Origin: Pedobacter arcticus A12
GTDB lineage: Bacteria > Bacteroidota > Bacteroidia > Sphingobacteriales > Sphingobacteriaceae
Assembly: GCF_000302595.1 (NCBI RefSeq)
Contig: NZ_JH947126.1
Location: 897,223-961,222 of the forward strand
Direction of reading: 5' to 3'
DNA: 64,000 nucleotides
Numbering within the stretch: the first letter of the stretch is position 1; each line of letters starts with the position of its first letter. Below, in pieces: positions 18,946-28,080 of the stretch. The position numbers and the translations under genes are program-made. Below the pieces are notes generated by a model, which saw only the letters and a program-made list of their open reading frames with translations, was not told the DNA's origin and made no database searches.

Positions 18946-20263
18946 TATAACGCCCTCCTTAAAATCTCGTGTTTATCATTTTCCAGTTTGCTCTTAAGTA
19001 CATCCATATCGAAGCTTACTTTGTGTTCTACCACCTTTGCGTAGATCTGGGTAGTTCTTATAGAGGTATGCCCAAGCATTTTACTTACGGTTTCGATAGG
19101 TACGCCATTGGAAAGCGTAACCGAGGTTGCGAAAGTATGACGAGCCAAGTGAAAAGTTAAATTTTTGTGGATACCACATATATCGCCAATCTCTTTTAGG
19201 TAGCTGTTGAGCTTTTGGTTAGAAATTCCAGGAAAGAGTGTTCCCTGGGCGACGGACCGTGGGTGGTTTTTGTATTGTTCTACGATAGCTAACGCTTTAG
19301 GAAGTAAAGGAACGTTTACGGCTGTATCGGTTTTTCGCGAAGCGTTTTTATCCATTTGTTTCCATCGATACCTTTTATCACGTTATGCGGAGTGAGTTGC
19401 ATTACGTCAATGTAAGCCATTCCTGTATAGCAACTGAAAACAAAAACATCTCTGGCAAACTGAATTCGTGGAATTTTGATTTCTTTATCCTCAATAGCGA
19501 ACAGCTCCTCTTTTGTTAGAAAACCCCGCTCTACTTTGTTGAATTTCAATTTGAACATCACAAAAGGGTCTTTATCCAGCCATTCCATTTTTACGCCGAG
19601 TCTTATCACTTTCCGGAATCTCTCCAGATGTTTCATTACCCCATTATTAGTCATTCCTTTTTGATGATCTACGGGCTGGTGTTTTCTTAAAAAATATTCA
19701 AAAAGCGTAATGAACTCATAATTCAATTCTGTAAGATATAAGTCTTCTTTTTTGAACTGCTTGGCAACAAACTCTTTGAGGTACTTTTCGGTGGTATAAT
19801 AGTTCTTCATTGTACCAATCGCCAACACTTCTATCATGTGCAAGTTATGGTAGTCCATCAGACTGTTCAGGGTGTGTTTCTGTTCTTCTACTCCCAAGAA
19901 CCTGTTCTTTACTGCATCAGCATTTACAAATTCGCTCTCCAATACAAATTCTTGATAGGAAGATGTTAGCTTACTTCGAATTTCTTCCAAATAACTATTG
20001 AGTGCTTTTAAAGAATCGTTTTTGGGCTTTGCCATTCCCTTTGCTTCATTCCACTCTTCAACCGCAACCGACCTCTTCAGTGACATTTCGCTACGGGTTT
20101 TGTTGACTACAATTCTTACATAGATTGCAGATTTTCCTTTTCCACCACGGCTACTTCTAAGTACATAGTGGATTCCGAATGTGTTTTTCGTTCTCATTTT
20201 TTTAATTTTTAATACATGGATTGTTTTAAATTTATTTTTCAAAACAGTTCGCAGGAAAATCAA
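18945..20263 (-). pseudogene. Tyrosine recombinase/integrase of element B, split by one frameshift
   Basis: Two overlapping frames together make one integrase. The N-terminal part (19316-20263) has the arm-binding and SAM-like core domains and ends KWIKTLREKPIQP; the C-terminal part (18945-19355) reads SRKTDTAVNVPLLPKALAIV and carries HLARHTFATSV, MLGHTSIRTTQIYAK with the catalytic H-x-x-R and tyrosine. The intact integrase at 39812-41038 shows how they should join (WIKTSRQKTSTPVTVPLLPK). One added A in the run of five A (minus strand GCGAAAAACCG) restores the frame exactly. As written it is broken; a sequencing error in the homopolymer or programmed slippage cannot be excluded. The Met start of the core may be the internal MRTKNTFGIHY. 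Confidence 0.85.
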
Positions 20264-20432
20264 AAAAGTGATTCATATGAATACATTTCAGTTTAAAAAT
20301 TATTATGTAAAATTCAGTATTACTGATAGTTAAACCGTTTTCCGTGAACAAATCTAATATTTAAAAGTGTTCACTCTATTGTTCACATGACAGGTAGATT
20401 ATGATGTACTAAGATAGACTGTTAAAAAACAG

Positions 20433-20466
20433 AAAACCCTCTAAATTATGATATTTAGAGGGTTTT
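20433..20466. terminator. Hairpin terminator beside the left att site
   Basis: Perfect 14-bp arms (20433-20446, 20453-20466) with a 6-nt loop, A-rich on one side and T-rich on the other, so it can work in both directions. The hairpin downstream of tRNA-Pro (41499-41532) has the same arm and loop lengths and nearly the same sequence, and the distance to the att core is almost equal (23 and 22 nt). It looks like a duplicated tRNA terminator. Confidence 0.75.
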
Positions 20467-20489
20467 GTACTCATTTAGACTGTGTCTCA

Positions 20490-20502
20490 GTCGGGATGGC
20501 AG
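20490..20502. other. Attachment-site repeat (left end of element A)
   Basis: GTCGGGATGGCAG is identical to 41555-41567, the 3' end of tRNA-Pro. With the matching hairpins it marks both ends of a roughly 21-kb integrative element. Confidence 0.7.
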
Positions 20503-20704
20503 TACGCCAAACTAATTCCTTAAATTATTGATTATAAGATATATACATCAATTAAACCCAGACTAGGAAGCCTAATAGGACACTTTTATTTTATTGCCTA
20601 TTAACCTAATTTGAACTCTTTAATTGTTATTTAATCTGATTTTCAATGAACATTTATGCTAAAATAAATAATCTATTACTGAATTACAAGCAAATTTAAT
20701 TGAG
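20503..20704. other. Left-end non-coding region of element A with an integrase arm-like repeat
   Basis: No gene seen. AATAGGACAC at 20574-20583 matches the repeat that occurs four times near the other end (41164-41453), as expected for recombinase arm sites present at both ends of an element. Confidence 0.5.
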
Positions 20705-21526
20705 CTATAAATTATCTTTCATTCCATCCAGCATTGCTTGCCACCAAGCTGTTGGACGTTTCGCCAATATTTGCTCAATACGTTGACTTAACTGTTCGGA
20801 ACCTTCTAATAATTGTTTTATTTTTCTTCCGATTACCCTACTACATACCAATTGCAAATAATCGCTTTGATCGCTGTTATATGAATCCATAATATCGAAA
20901 TGCTCGTCGTAGATGTTGCCTGAATATAAGTCGAAATATACGTTTATGATATGCTCAATGTCGGAAATATCTTTTGTTCGTTGTGGTCTGTCGCTATTAG
21001 CAAGTAACTTTAGCAGTATTATTCCTTCCATAGTGCACACTTTGACGGTAAAGTTGCTTTCTACTTTAATGTCATTGACAAAAGGATAAATCTCCTTAAA
21101 ACCTGGCATGTTCAAAATGAAGGTTGGGTCTTTCAGATTAACTGTTCTATTGATGCTTTCTATTGCGCCAAAAGGAAGTAAATCGAGCTCAATTGCACTT
21201 TTGTAATAAAGCTTTATGGCTTCCGTAGGATCAGCAGTGAAATTTCCTGTGGAGATCAACGCTTTTTTTAATTCGTTGTACTGACCTGCATCATTAATTG
21301 TTATGGCAATATCAATATCCTCAGTTTTTCTTAACGCCTCAGCTTCTATATCTGCCGACAAGTGAATATCCCTAGCTACAGCACCCACCAAATAATAATC
21401 TATTCCAAAGTCTTTAAAAACAGCCTCCATGTTCTTTAGCATTTCAACAAAAACTGGACTTAATAATAACTTATTCAAGGTGCTGTGTTTTAATTCGATC
21501 GGCGGTTTCTTGGTTACGGCTATCAA
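20705..21526 (-). CDS. AbiEii/AbiGii-type nucleotidyltransferase toxin
   Basis: 273 aa. The nucleotidyltransferase core shows YYLVGAVARDIHL (G48, R52) and RKTEDIDIAI, where D70 and D72 would bind metal, followed by the third acidic position in IELDLLPFG. This is the toxin of type IV toxin-antitoxin (AbiE) systems; relatives stop growth by NTP transfer to tRNA or other targets and abort phage infection. Its start overlaps the end of the upstream AbiEi-like gene by 56 bp, so the two are co-transcribed and probably coupled. It is the leftmost cargo of element A. Confidence 0.85.
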   Translation of the reverse strand: MIAVTKKPPIELKHSTLNKLLLSPVFVEMLKNMEAVFKDFGIDYYLVGAVARDIHLSADIEAEALRKTEDIDIAITINDAGQYNELKKALISTGNFTADPTEAIKLYYKSAIELDLLPFGAIESINRTVNLKDPTFILNMPGFKEIYPFVNDIKVESNFTVKVCTMEGIILLKLLANSDRPQRTKDISDIEHIINVYFDLYSGNIYDEHFDIMDSYNSDQSDYLQLVCSRVIGRKIKQLLEGSEQLSQRIEQILAKRPTAWWQAMLDGMKDNL

Positions 21527-22463
21527 AACTAGTGATTAAATCGGCGTAAGCCAACAACGGAGGTACAACTCCTATATCTATACCTTCACTCTTCCAAAAT
21601 TGTGTTAAGATTTCTACATTGCCATCGATATCCGGCACAAGTTTTAAACTCTTCATCAATTTAGCTCTATTTTCAAGTGTGTAAATCGTGAACTTTTCCG
21701 GTTGTAGAAATTTGGTTAATAATGCACCAGCGTTTTCTCCGCCCCAATTAAAATCTTCTTTTGGTATAGCTTTCCAGGCTTTTACTGTTTCTTTATCCAA
21801 AAACCGAAAATTCCCAACTAGTTGTTTAGGACGCAAATTTGATTTATAGGCTTCTGCCCATCTTTCTATCAAACGGTTTTGATTCTCAATAAAGTAATTT
21901 TTATCCTCATTAGTATTTCCAATTTTCAAAAAACCTTCAACAGTCAGCTCTTTCAAAAGTCCGCCAATATTCCCTAAAGCAATTCCTGCTTCATCAGCAA
22001 TCATCCGGTAAGATTTATTTAATAAATCTGGGAATCTTAAAATTGCAAATGTAAATTTCAATCCTGCTGGTTTCCATAATTTTCCTTCAGTAGAAATTCG
22101 ACTTTCGGTAACCTGCTGGTCGTTGATGTAGATGAAAATTTTTGGTGTGCTAATGAAACAATTGCCGGCAACTTCTAAATAATTTACATTCTTTTTTTTT
22201 AGCTCCTGTTTGATTGGCATAGGAATGTATTGACTAATCAATAAACTCGGCATGCTGACTTTTTTATCACGCTTTAAAGAAAGAGGAAGATTGTGTGCTC
22301 TCAACTCATTCCTAATCTGAATACTAAAAGTCTCTGTGTGGTTTTTGAACTCGATTTCAAGTGATTCTTCAGAACTATTCCCTACAGTTTTATTCTTAAT
22401 TTTTGCATCTGTTATCTGAGATAGCTTTTCAATAGCTTTTTGTAAAGTTTCCTGCTCTTTCAT
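21471..22463 (-). CDS. AbiEi-family antitoxin / transcriptional regulator
   Basis: 330 aa from the start chosen here. The N-terminal part has IKQELKKKNVNYLEVAGNCF and a winged-helix segment (SYRMIADEAGIALGNIGGLL); the C-terminal part (WGGENAGALLTKFLQPEKFTIY) is the conserved AbiEi antitoxin region. It should neutralise the AbiEii toxin encoded directly downstream and repress the shared promoter. An upstream ATG at 22499 is possible, but it would put a perfect palindrome (22479-22499) inside the gene; the Met at 22463 leaves that palindrome in the promoter, so I prefer it. Confidence 0.82.
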   Translation of the reverse strand: MKEQETLQKAIEKLSQITDAKIKNKTVGNSSEESLEIEFKNHTETFSIQIRNELRAHNLPLSLKRDKKVSMPSLLISQYIPMPIKQELKKKNVNYLEVAGNCFISTPKIFIYINDQQVTESRISTEGKLWKPAGLKFTFAILRFPDLLNKSYRMIADEAGIALGNIGGLLKELTVEGFLKIGNTNEDKNYFIENQNRLIERWAEAYKSNLRPKQLVGNFRFLDKETVKAWKAIPKEDFNWGGENAGALLTKFLQPEKFTIYTLENRAKLMKSLKLVPDIDGNVEILTQFWKSEGIDIGVVPPLLAYADLITSFDSRNQETADRIKTQHLE

Positions 22464-22478
22464 GTTCACAATTCTACA

Positions 22479-22499
22479 ATGTTCATGATTCATGAACAT
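22479..22499. promoter_or_regulatory. Palindromic operator candidate of the AbiE operon
   Basis: ATGTTCATGA, a central T, and TCATGAACAT form a 21-bp palindrome 15 bp before the AbiEi start codon. Related half-sites (TGTTCA, TGAACA) flank it at about 22463-22468 and 22510. AbiEi proteins are known to bind inverted repeats in their own promoter. Confidence 0.6.
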
Positions 22500-22559
22500 T
22501 CAAATTTAATGAACAATATTTATATTTGCAAGAGTTAATATCGTCATAGGTGTGCGAAT

Positions 22560-22697
22560 GTCTTTTTAGGAAATACTGAACGGAGGTACGAAGTGAAGTT
22601 TTTCCTGTTCGCAGGCAAAAGCGGGCGAAAGAATGAATGCAGCTTGCGGAACGAATGAAAGAACCTGCTTTTGCAGATGGGTTTTTTCTCTCACGGT
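22560..22697 (-). ncRNA. Conserved structured block behind relaxase copy 1 (RNA or transfer-site candidate)
   Basis: About 130 bp that strongly resemble 35888-36007, which lies in the same place behind relaxase copy 2. Shared hairpins: CCTG-TTCG-CAGG here versus CCTG-TGCG-CAGG there, and CTGC-AAAA-GCAG (minus strand) versus CGGC-AGAA-GCCG. The second pair changes both sides of a stem base pair, which points to RNA or single-strand structure. Function unknown. Confidence 0.4.
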
Positions 22698-23675
22698 TTA
22701 CGATTTATGAGACCGATATTTCTTTTTCTTCTTACCCTTATAAAATTCCTTCTGTTCCACTTCCGGTTCTACCCTCAATAAACTTTCCAGTAAACCTTCG
22801 TTTGGATTGCTTTTGAAAAAGCCGTTCATAAAGCTTAAACTCTTTTCCATCGAGATTTGTTTCGCTAGTTGGAAAGCTATTGGTTTCGCATGTGGATTAA
22901 TTTCAACGCCTTTTTCCAAAACGTCGAGTTTTTCCTTTTGTTCCAAATTGCCGTTCTTCTGAATGATAGCATAACTCGCTGTTTCTTTAAACGCTCGTTT
23001 AAAATCAAACACTTTATCAAACAGCTCCTCGCCACATTGTTTAAAAGCAACCCGATTAAACTGCCCCAATTTTTGAGAATGACTTTCGTTTTTACCTCTG
23101 GAATTATTCAGTGGACTAAGTTTGATTCTATCCGTGATATCCTTACGGCTTACAATAATCTGAATATGCATCTGCTCGCCATCTTTCTTTTCGCCACGTT
23201 TACGCTCTCCGTTCTTTACCTCTTTATCTGTATGACTGAAATATCTGAAATTCTCTAATTTTCCAAACCACAGCAAATCTTCATTACTTTCAACTCCCGG
23301 ACGTTTAAAGTTTTTGGCATATTCATCCATTACTCTTTCTGCGTATCTTTTCAGTTCAGCTTTTGCCTCTAGCTCTCCAAAATTTTCCAGCAGATGCCTA
23401 ATTTCTTTTTGACTGGGACTGATGTTGATAAGGTAAAACTTAGTGTCGTTTTTACCGAGTTTAGAAAAGTTGTTGTCTAATGCTCTTCTCACTTCATAAG
23501 CTTCTGCGGTTTTCTGTTTTGAGCTGAACCAAACTTCTAAAGAATCTTTCAATTCCTTTCTGTTTTCTTTCTCGAGATATTGCACCAACCCACCGCTAGT
23601 TCCTTTGTTGCTCAGCAATGGCGTACCAATCGAGTCGGTAAGTAAAATGCTGGGACATACATCTATTCGCACCAC
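22698..23675 (-). pseudogene. DUF5712-type relaxase, copy 1, with a replaced 5' end
   Basis: 325 codons. From NKGTSGGLVQYLEKENRKEL onward it parallels the intact relaxase at 36008-36952 for its whole length (NISPSQKEIRHLLENFG, KNFKRPGVESNEDLLWFGKL, HIQIIVSRKDITDRIKLSP). The first nine or so native residues (MHINITTQG) are gone; in their place the frame runs antisense through an integrase 3' end (23611-23754), and only GTG codons are available as starts. No BfmA-like gene precedes it. It is probably a non-functional leftover of an older element, although most of the protein could still be made. Confidence 0.75.
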
Positions 23676-23754
23676 TCAGGTTTATGCTAAAGTCGTGGAA
23701 AGCAAATTGAGTGAAGATATGAGGCAGTTAAAGTTGAAGATGGCTATGGGTTGA
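23611..23754 (+). pseudogene. 3' remnant of a tyrosine recombinase
   Basis: Plus strand reads LSNGVPIESVSKMLGHTSIR, then TTQVYAKVVESKLSED, and ends KMAMG with a stop: the last 47 residues of a Bacteroidota integrase including the catalytic tyrosine. Relaxase copies 1 and 2 are alike up to TTGTTGCT (ending about 23612) and diverge there, so this is the breakpoint of a recombination that joined the two genes tail to head. Confidence 0.85.
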
Positions 23755-24337
23755 AATGCTCGGGTGTAGCCGTAATAATGGTATAAAGAATCCTCAAAAA
23801 CTGTTAAATAAAATCTAGATCATCTAAAAAAGAAGATTTCTTTTTAGATTGGGATGATTATAGTTATGGCGCGACCGTAAGTTAGAGTACTAGGTCCAGC
23901 ATTGATTTAGGAAACAATTTCGGATTTTTGCGGATTATGAAACGATTAATGGCCAAAGATCAAAACATCTTAGGGTTCCTTCCTAAAACGTTTACTAACT
24001 TATGTGATGAATTCTGTTCATTTTGTGATAGAGATGAAGACTATTAGCTGAAGGAAGAATTTATTGATCAATATAGTGGCACTTTTTATGAGTTGGGTGA
24101 TATTGCCAATCTGTGAATTGAATCCTTTGGATGAGAATTGTAGTCTATATTATATAACTAGCGATAAGTGCCCCAAAATAATAAACGATTTGAAAAATTG
24201 TATTGGTTGCAATTGCTTATCTATGCAATTCACGTATTCAATACAAAATTTGCAATATAATTATTCAAATGAGTAATTTTAACACCTTGATATTTTAAAT
24301 AGTAGCAAAACGACGAATACGTTACAAAATTAATTAC
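23755..24337. other. Non-coding scar region
   Basis: About 580 bases without a convincing gene. An imperfect inverted repeat with arms of 12-13 bp (23822-23849) could be a terminator. A 36-codon frame at 23938-24048 on the plus strand (ending CSFCDRDEDY) and a 70-codon frame at 24064-24276 have no recognisable family and look accidental or degenerate. Confidence 0.5.
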
Positions 24338-24589
24338 ATGACGATACTGATTCCATTTAAAGAAGACATTAGCGAAATATTAAAGTTTGGCATAGAGCAA
24401 TCAAAATACTTAAAGGGACGATTCATAGGTAACACAAGCAATGGAAATTTTGACTTCGTCTCACCAGCGGGTAAATTCAAAGGTACATATGTTGTTAAAG
24501 GATCGCAGATTGAAATAACATTTGATAATAAGCCATTTCTAATTCCTAATTTTATAATTAAGAATTTCCTTCAAAAATATATTAAATAA
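24338..24589 (+). CDS. Small hypothetical protein, beta-rich
   Basis: 83 aa, no signal peptide or membrane segment. The centre reads SNGNFDFVSPAGKFKGTY, then VVKGSQIEITFDNKPFLIP, and the end is basic (FLQKYIK). The alternating pattern suggests a small beta-sheet protein, and I have a weak memory of similar stand-alone hypothetical proteins. It faces the GTPase operon tail-to-tail with 12 bp between stop codons and stands alone on the plus strand. Function unknown; it may be unrelated cargo. Confidence 0.5.
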   Translation: MTILIPFKEDISEILKFGIEQSKYLKGRFIGNTSNGNFDFVSPAGKFKGTYVVKGSQIEITFDNKPFLIPNFIIKNFLQKYIK

Positions 24590-24601
24590 GCATTAGCATT
24601 T

Positions 24602-27226
24602 CTAATCATTTTCAAATTTATTTAACATTTTGATTATAGGCTTTGGAAGTTTTACTTTTGAAATTCTGAGTTCTTCATTAGCCTGCCTTAAAAACTTTTT
24701 CCCTTTTTTGGTATCACTTAAAATTGAAACTGTTTCTTTTAAAATCCCACTCTTTTGCGCAATTTGGATTAACCCTAATCTTGACCAATTAGATTCAAGA
24801 TACCTTTCAATCAAATCGTGTCTTAGTGTTTTGCATTTGTCCCAATCAGAAAAAACCCAGTACGCCAGTTTCTGAGCAAAATTTCTTCCTTGTCGAAATA
24901 TTTCGTATGTTAATGGAAAGGAAGCTAAAATTAATTCAGTTGGATCTGCTTGACTTTTATTAAATCCATAGCCAAGTATGTAGATCGCTGCTTTGCTTTG
25001 TTTTTCAACATCTTTTGAAGCATACATTAGACTAATCCAATAACCAACGATATTTACGTTGAGTTTGCCCGGTAACTTATCAGCTAATTTCTCACTAACT
25101 AGGTCGACATGTTCAATCAAGCTGTATTTCACTTCGACACCTGATGTCATTAACAATTCAAAAATTGAAGAAAGCCTTGAAAGTGATTTATTAGAATCAA
25201 AAACTATCAATACAAGCGAGTTTGCAACGATACGATCTAGCTTACTTAGGATAGATTTTAAGGAGTTTGCATTTTCATAATCGTCAAAACACTTTACTAA
25301 AAAATCTACTAATCTTTCACTAGCAATGGAGCTGAGTGCTTTTGACGTAAATTGCGATAATATGTCTAAAATCGATTCTTCAGAAATATCCGATAAAAAC
25401 AACAATTCAGCTAGTTTAACTCTATCAAAGTGTTTTTTAGAAATCAATATTTCACAAATCCCAAGGAATAACTTGCTATCCTTAGCGAGAACAATTAAAG
25501 TTTCATTATTTAAATTTTTAAATAATTCTACACATACTTTTTCTCTAGTCGAAGATTGGATTCGATTATCGAAATAGAACTTCCTTATCATTCCAGGATG
25601 GGCATAAAGAAGCTTAATTAACAGTTCATCGCTTTTTCCATCCCTGTTGTTTTCGATAATTAAATCCAGTAGAAACCAAAATGACTCATAACTTATAGCT
25701 GATTTTAAAATTAAATCATCAAATTCTCGATATTCAAATGAAGTATTCTCTGCAATTGCTTTTAAAATATGACGATGTTGCTCAGAATTTGCATTTCTTA
25801 AGAGGGTTTCAGCGACACTTTTATGTGCGAATGAAGAAATATGCGGATATAAATTATTTATAGCTCTACTAACAGATTTTTCATCTCTCAGGGATAGGCA
25901 TCTTTCAATTATTGTACTTAATGAGTTAGAACTATATTCAAATCTCGTCATTACTGATTCAGCAAAATCACTGCTTGTCGCTAAAAGTAGTAATCCTAGC
26001 TTATCAGATATTTTTTTATCAAAAATAATTTTTTGGATGAAAGGTGCTTTAGCTAGACCATCACCAATTCCTGCAAAGAGCAATGCGGGAATTCGCTCAA
26101 TTGATGGGCTAAAATCTGAAATGAAATTTAAGGCACTTTTAGGATCTAAGACTGTCAGAGACTTGATAGCTTGTTGTACTTCAGTCATCATTTCTCTACC
26201 CATAAGTTTGCTTTTATGTTTTAACAATAGTCCAGAGTAGAACTGCCAAGCTTCTTGGTTATCTAGGTTATTTAATGCAGTGGAAACGTTTCGCTTTATA
26301 ATAGTTTCTAAGGTCTGGTATAAAACATTTGCTTGACCTGGTTGAGAATTGATAATGTCTAGAAGACCTAGTATTGCCAGTGGTGAGGAATCTCTTGTCG
26401 CACGTATGTATAGCTCCTCCCAAAGTAGACTTATCCTTAAAAGATTTTCATTTCCAGAACTTTCGAAGTTGAAAACCGCTGAAGTTTTTTCGTCAATCAC
26501 GGAGGGATGATCACTTTGAAAAATGCGAGCCGCAAGATCATTTGTCCAATGATGTCTAGCAATTTTTCTGCTATCAACTGCCCCATCAATTCGTCTACCA
26601 ACCCAGTCGCTAAAGCGTGTCCGCATATTATTAGTAGAAAATTGTAAATCGAATGGTCGATTTGAAATTGATCGAGGGGCTAACGAATAAGTACAGGTTG
26701 CAAAACTTCGCTTTAGAGATGGCCAAAACACCGAATATAATCGAATGACCAAAGTCTCGACCTCCTTGCAATCAAAAATAACTATAGGTTTGCGTTGTTC
26801 TAAAAACAATGCTTCGGTTAATTCACCGATTGGGGCATTCGTAACCTGTGGAATAGGTTTGATTTGTTGATGGGAATGAATCGAAGGGGGATTTAAATCT
26901 AACGATGACTCTCTTAGTGAATTAAAGGCTAAAAGTGCAAGATTTTCCGTCTCCCATTCATCTATTTTAAAAATGATGCTCTTAGTTAGAACACATCCTG
27001 CACGAGGAGCAGATAAATCCTGCCATGTTCTTGCGACAACAAAAAAATTCTCAGAGGGTACTGGGTAGAAAGTGAAATATGGATCAAAAGTCTCTCCAGG
27101 TCTTAGTTGTCCCGATATATCAGATAGCCTATCAACCATATCTTGATCAATTCTTTCCAATTGAATTGATGAAGCAGTTAATTGATGCCCGTTTTTGTAT
27201 TTATGTATTTGAAAATTATAAGACAT
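24602..27226 (-). CDS. GAP1-type GTPase-associated protein of a conflict system
   Basis: 874 aa from the Met at 27226 (MSYNFQIHKYKNGHQ); an in-frame Met at 27265 would overlap the upstream gene and looks less likely. The N-terminal domain (about 1-140) has NGHQLTASSIQL, RLSDISGQL, YFTFYPVPSENFFVVARTWQ and APRAGCVLTKSIIF, the pattern I recognise as GAP1-N1 (GTPase-associated protein 1, N-terminal domain type 1). The rest, about 700 residues, is almost entirely helical and repeat-like, probably the GAP1 middle and C-terminal scaffold. It is the last gene of a five-gene operon, 8 bp behind the first GTPase gene. I infer a regulator, scaffold or effector platform for the GTPases; no catalytic motif is visible. 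Confidence 0.72.
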   Translation of the reverse strand: MSYNFQIHKYKNGHQLTASSIQLERIDQDMVDRLSDISGQLRPGETFDPYFTFYPVPSENFFVVARTWQDLSAPRAGCVLTKSIIFKIDEWETENLALLAFNSLRESSLDLNPPSIHSHQQIKPIPQVTNAPIGELTEALFLEQRKPIVIFDCKEVETLVIRLYSVFWPSLKRSFATCTYSLAPRSISNRPFDLQFSTNNMRTRFSDWVGRRIDGAVDSRKIARHHWTNDLAARIFQSDHPSVIDEKTSAVFNFESSGNENLLRISLLWEELYIRATRDSSPLAILGLLDIINSQPGQANVLYQTLETIIKRNVSTALNNLDNQEAWQFYSGLLLKHKSKLMGREMMTEVQQAIKSLTVLDPKSALNFISDFSPSIERIPALLFAGIGDGLAKAPFIQKIIFDKKISDKLGLLLLATSSDFAESVMTRFEYSSNSLSTIIERCLSLRDEKSVSRAINNLYPHISSFAHKSVAETLLRNANSEQHRHILKAIAENTSFEYREFDDLILKSAISYESFWFLLDLIIENNRDGKSDELLIKLLYAHPGMIRKFYFDNRIQSSTREKVCVELFKNLNNETLIVLAKDSKLFLGICEILISKKHFDRVKLAELLFLSDISEESILDILSQFTSKALSSIASERLVDFLVKCFDDYENANSLKSILSKLDRIVANSLVLIVFDSNKSLSRLSSIFELLMTSGVEVKYSLIEHVDLVSEKLADKLPGKLNVNIVGYWISLMYASKDVEKQSKAAIYILGYGFNKSQADPTELILASFPLTYEIFRQGRNFAQKLAYWVFSDWDKCKTLRHDLIERYLESNWSRLGLIQIAQKSGILKETVSILSDTKKGKKFLRQANEELRISKVKLPKPIIKMLNKFEND

Positions 27227-27234
27227 TATAAATA

Positions 27235-28080
27235 TTAACTCAAAAGCCAACTTATTGGTTGGCACACATCATTATTGTGCTTCAAATTACCGTTATGATC
27301 TCTTTCCACCACATAGCCTGTCTGATCGATTCCTTTCTCAAGGAATGAATTCACAAATGTATCCTCCTTCAAATCTCCACCTACAATACTGCTTCCAAAT
27401 AATTTAATTTCCAAACTATCTATATCGGAAAGCCTGCCTGCGAAAAGCGGGAATTCATTCATCAAATACTCCTCAGGCCCTTTTTTAGCTTCCTCAACAT
27501 CCAGCAAGTCCCAAGCTGTGATGATAATTGAGACTTTGGGTTTTGGATTGCTTTTTCTATTAATGTTTTGATCGATAAACCTTAATAGTTCCATTAAGAC
27601 AATTTGAGTCGGAAGTGCGTCATCTTTTTCTTTATCTCCATAACCCATTTTTAAATAATCCTGCGATGTAACCCAATTTAAGGGTGTGATGTTATTTTCA
27701 GAATGTGCTCTAATAAATAAGATAGCAGAATCAGCACTTTTTAGCGTTTTAAGCCATTTCTCTGGAATTTCCAATGTAGATACGGCCTTTGCCCATATTT
27801 CACCAAGAATATCCGGCACTACAATATCAGCTGAAAGACTTTCATCTTTTGATTTAACTGAAACATGAAATTCGCGGTTCTTCTCTTCAGGTTCTGTGCG
27901 AGGAACAAATTCTCCTTGAAGTAAATGTTCAGCAATACTTTCTACATATCTTATATCATTCGGTGTGGTAGCCGAAATAAGGTCAAAGTTTTGACTTTCT
28001 AGAGCCAGCCATAAACGGGCTAAATAATTAGATTTACCAGAATCTGGGCCACCAACTAAAATAATCGATTTTTGTTTCAT
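27235..28080 (-). CDS. TRAFAC-like GTPase, double-GTPase system partner 1
   Basis: 281 aa. Walker A is GGPDSGKS (10-17), the G3 position is VVPDILGE (DxxG, about 88-95) and a G4-like motif is ITAWDLLD. The sequence after Walker A (NYLARLWLAL) and the C-terminal layout match the DO-GTPase1 family as I know it, which occurs as one half of paired GTPases beside GAP1 proteins. It acts in the cytoplasm. Its start overlaps the stop of the second GTPase gene by one base (TAATG), indicating coupled synthesis, probably in fixed ratio. Confidence 0.75.
   Translation of the reverse strand: MKQKSIILVGGPDSGKSNYLARLWLALESQNFDLISATTPNDIRYVESIAEHLLQGEFVPRTEPEEKNREFHVSVKSKDESLSADIVVPDILGEIWAKAVSTLEIPEKWLKTLKSADSAILFIRAHSENNITPLNWVTSQDYLKMGYGDKEKDDALPTQIVLMELLRFIDQNINRKSNPKPKVSIIITAWDLLDVEEAKKGPEEYLMNEFPLFAGRLSDIDSLEIKLFGSSIVGGDLKEDTFVNSFLEKGIDQTGYVVERDHNGNLKHNNDVCQPISWLLS

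Noticed and set aside
24064-24276. 70-codon plus-strand frame
   Set aside because: No recognisable domain, odd composition, and it lies in a scar region between element remnants.
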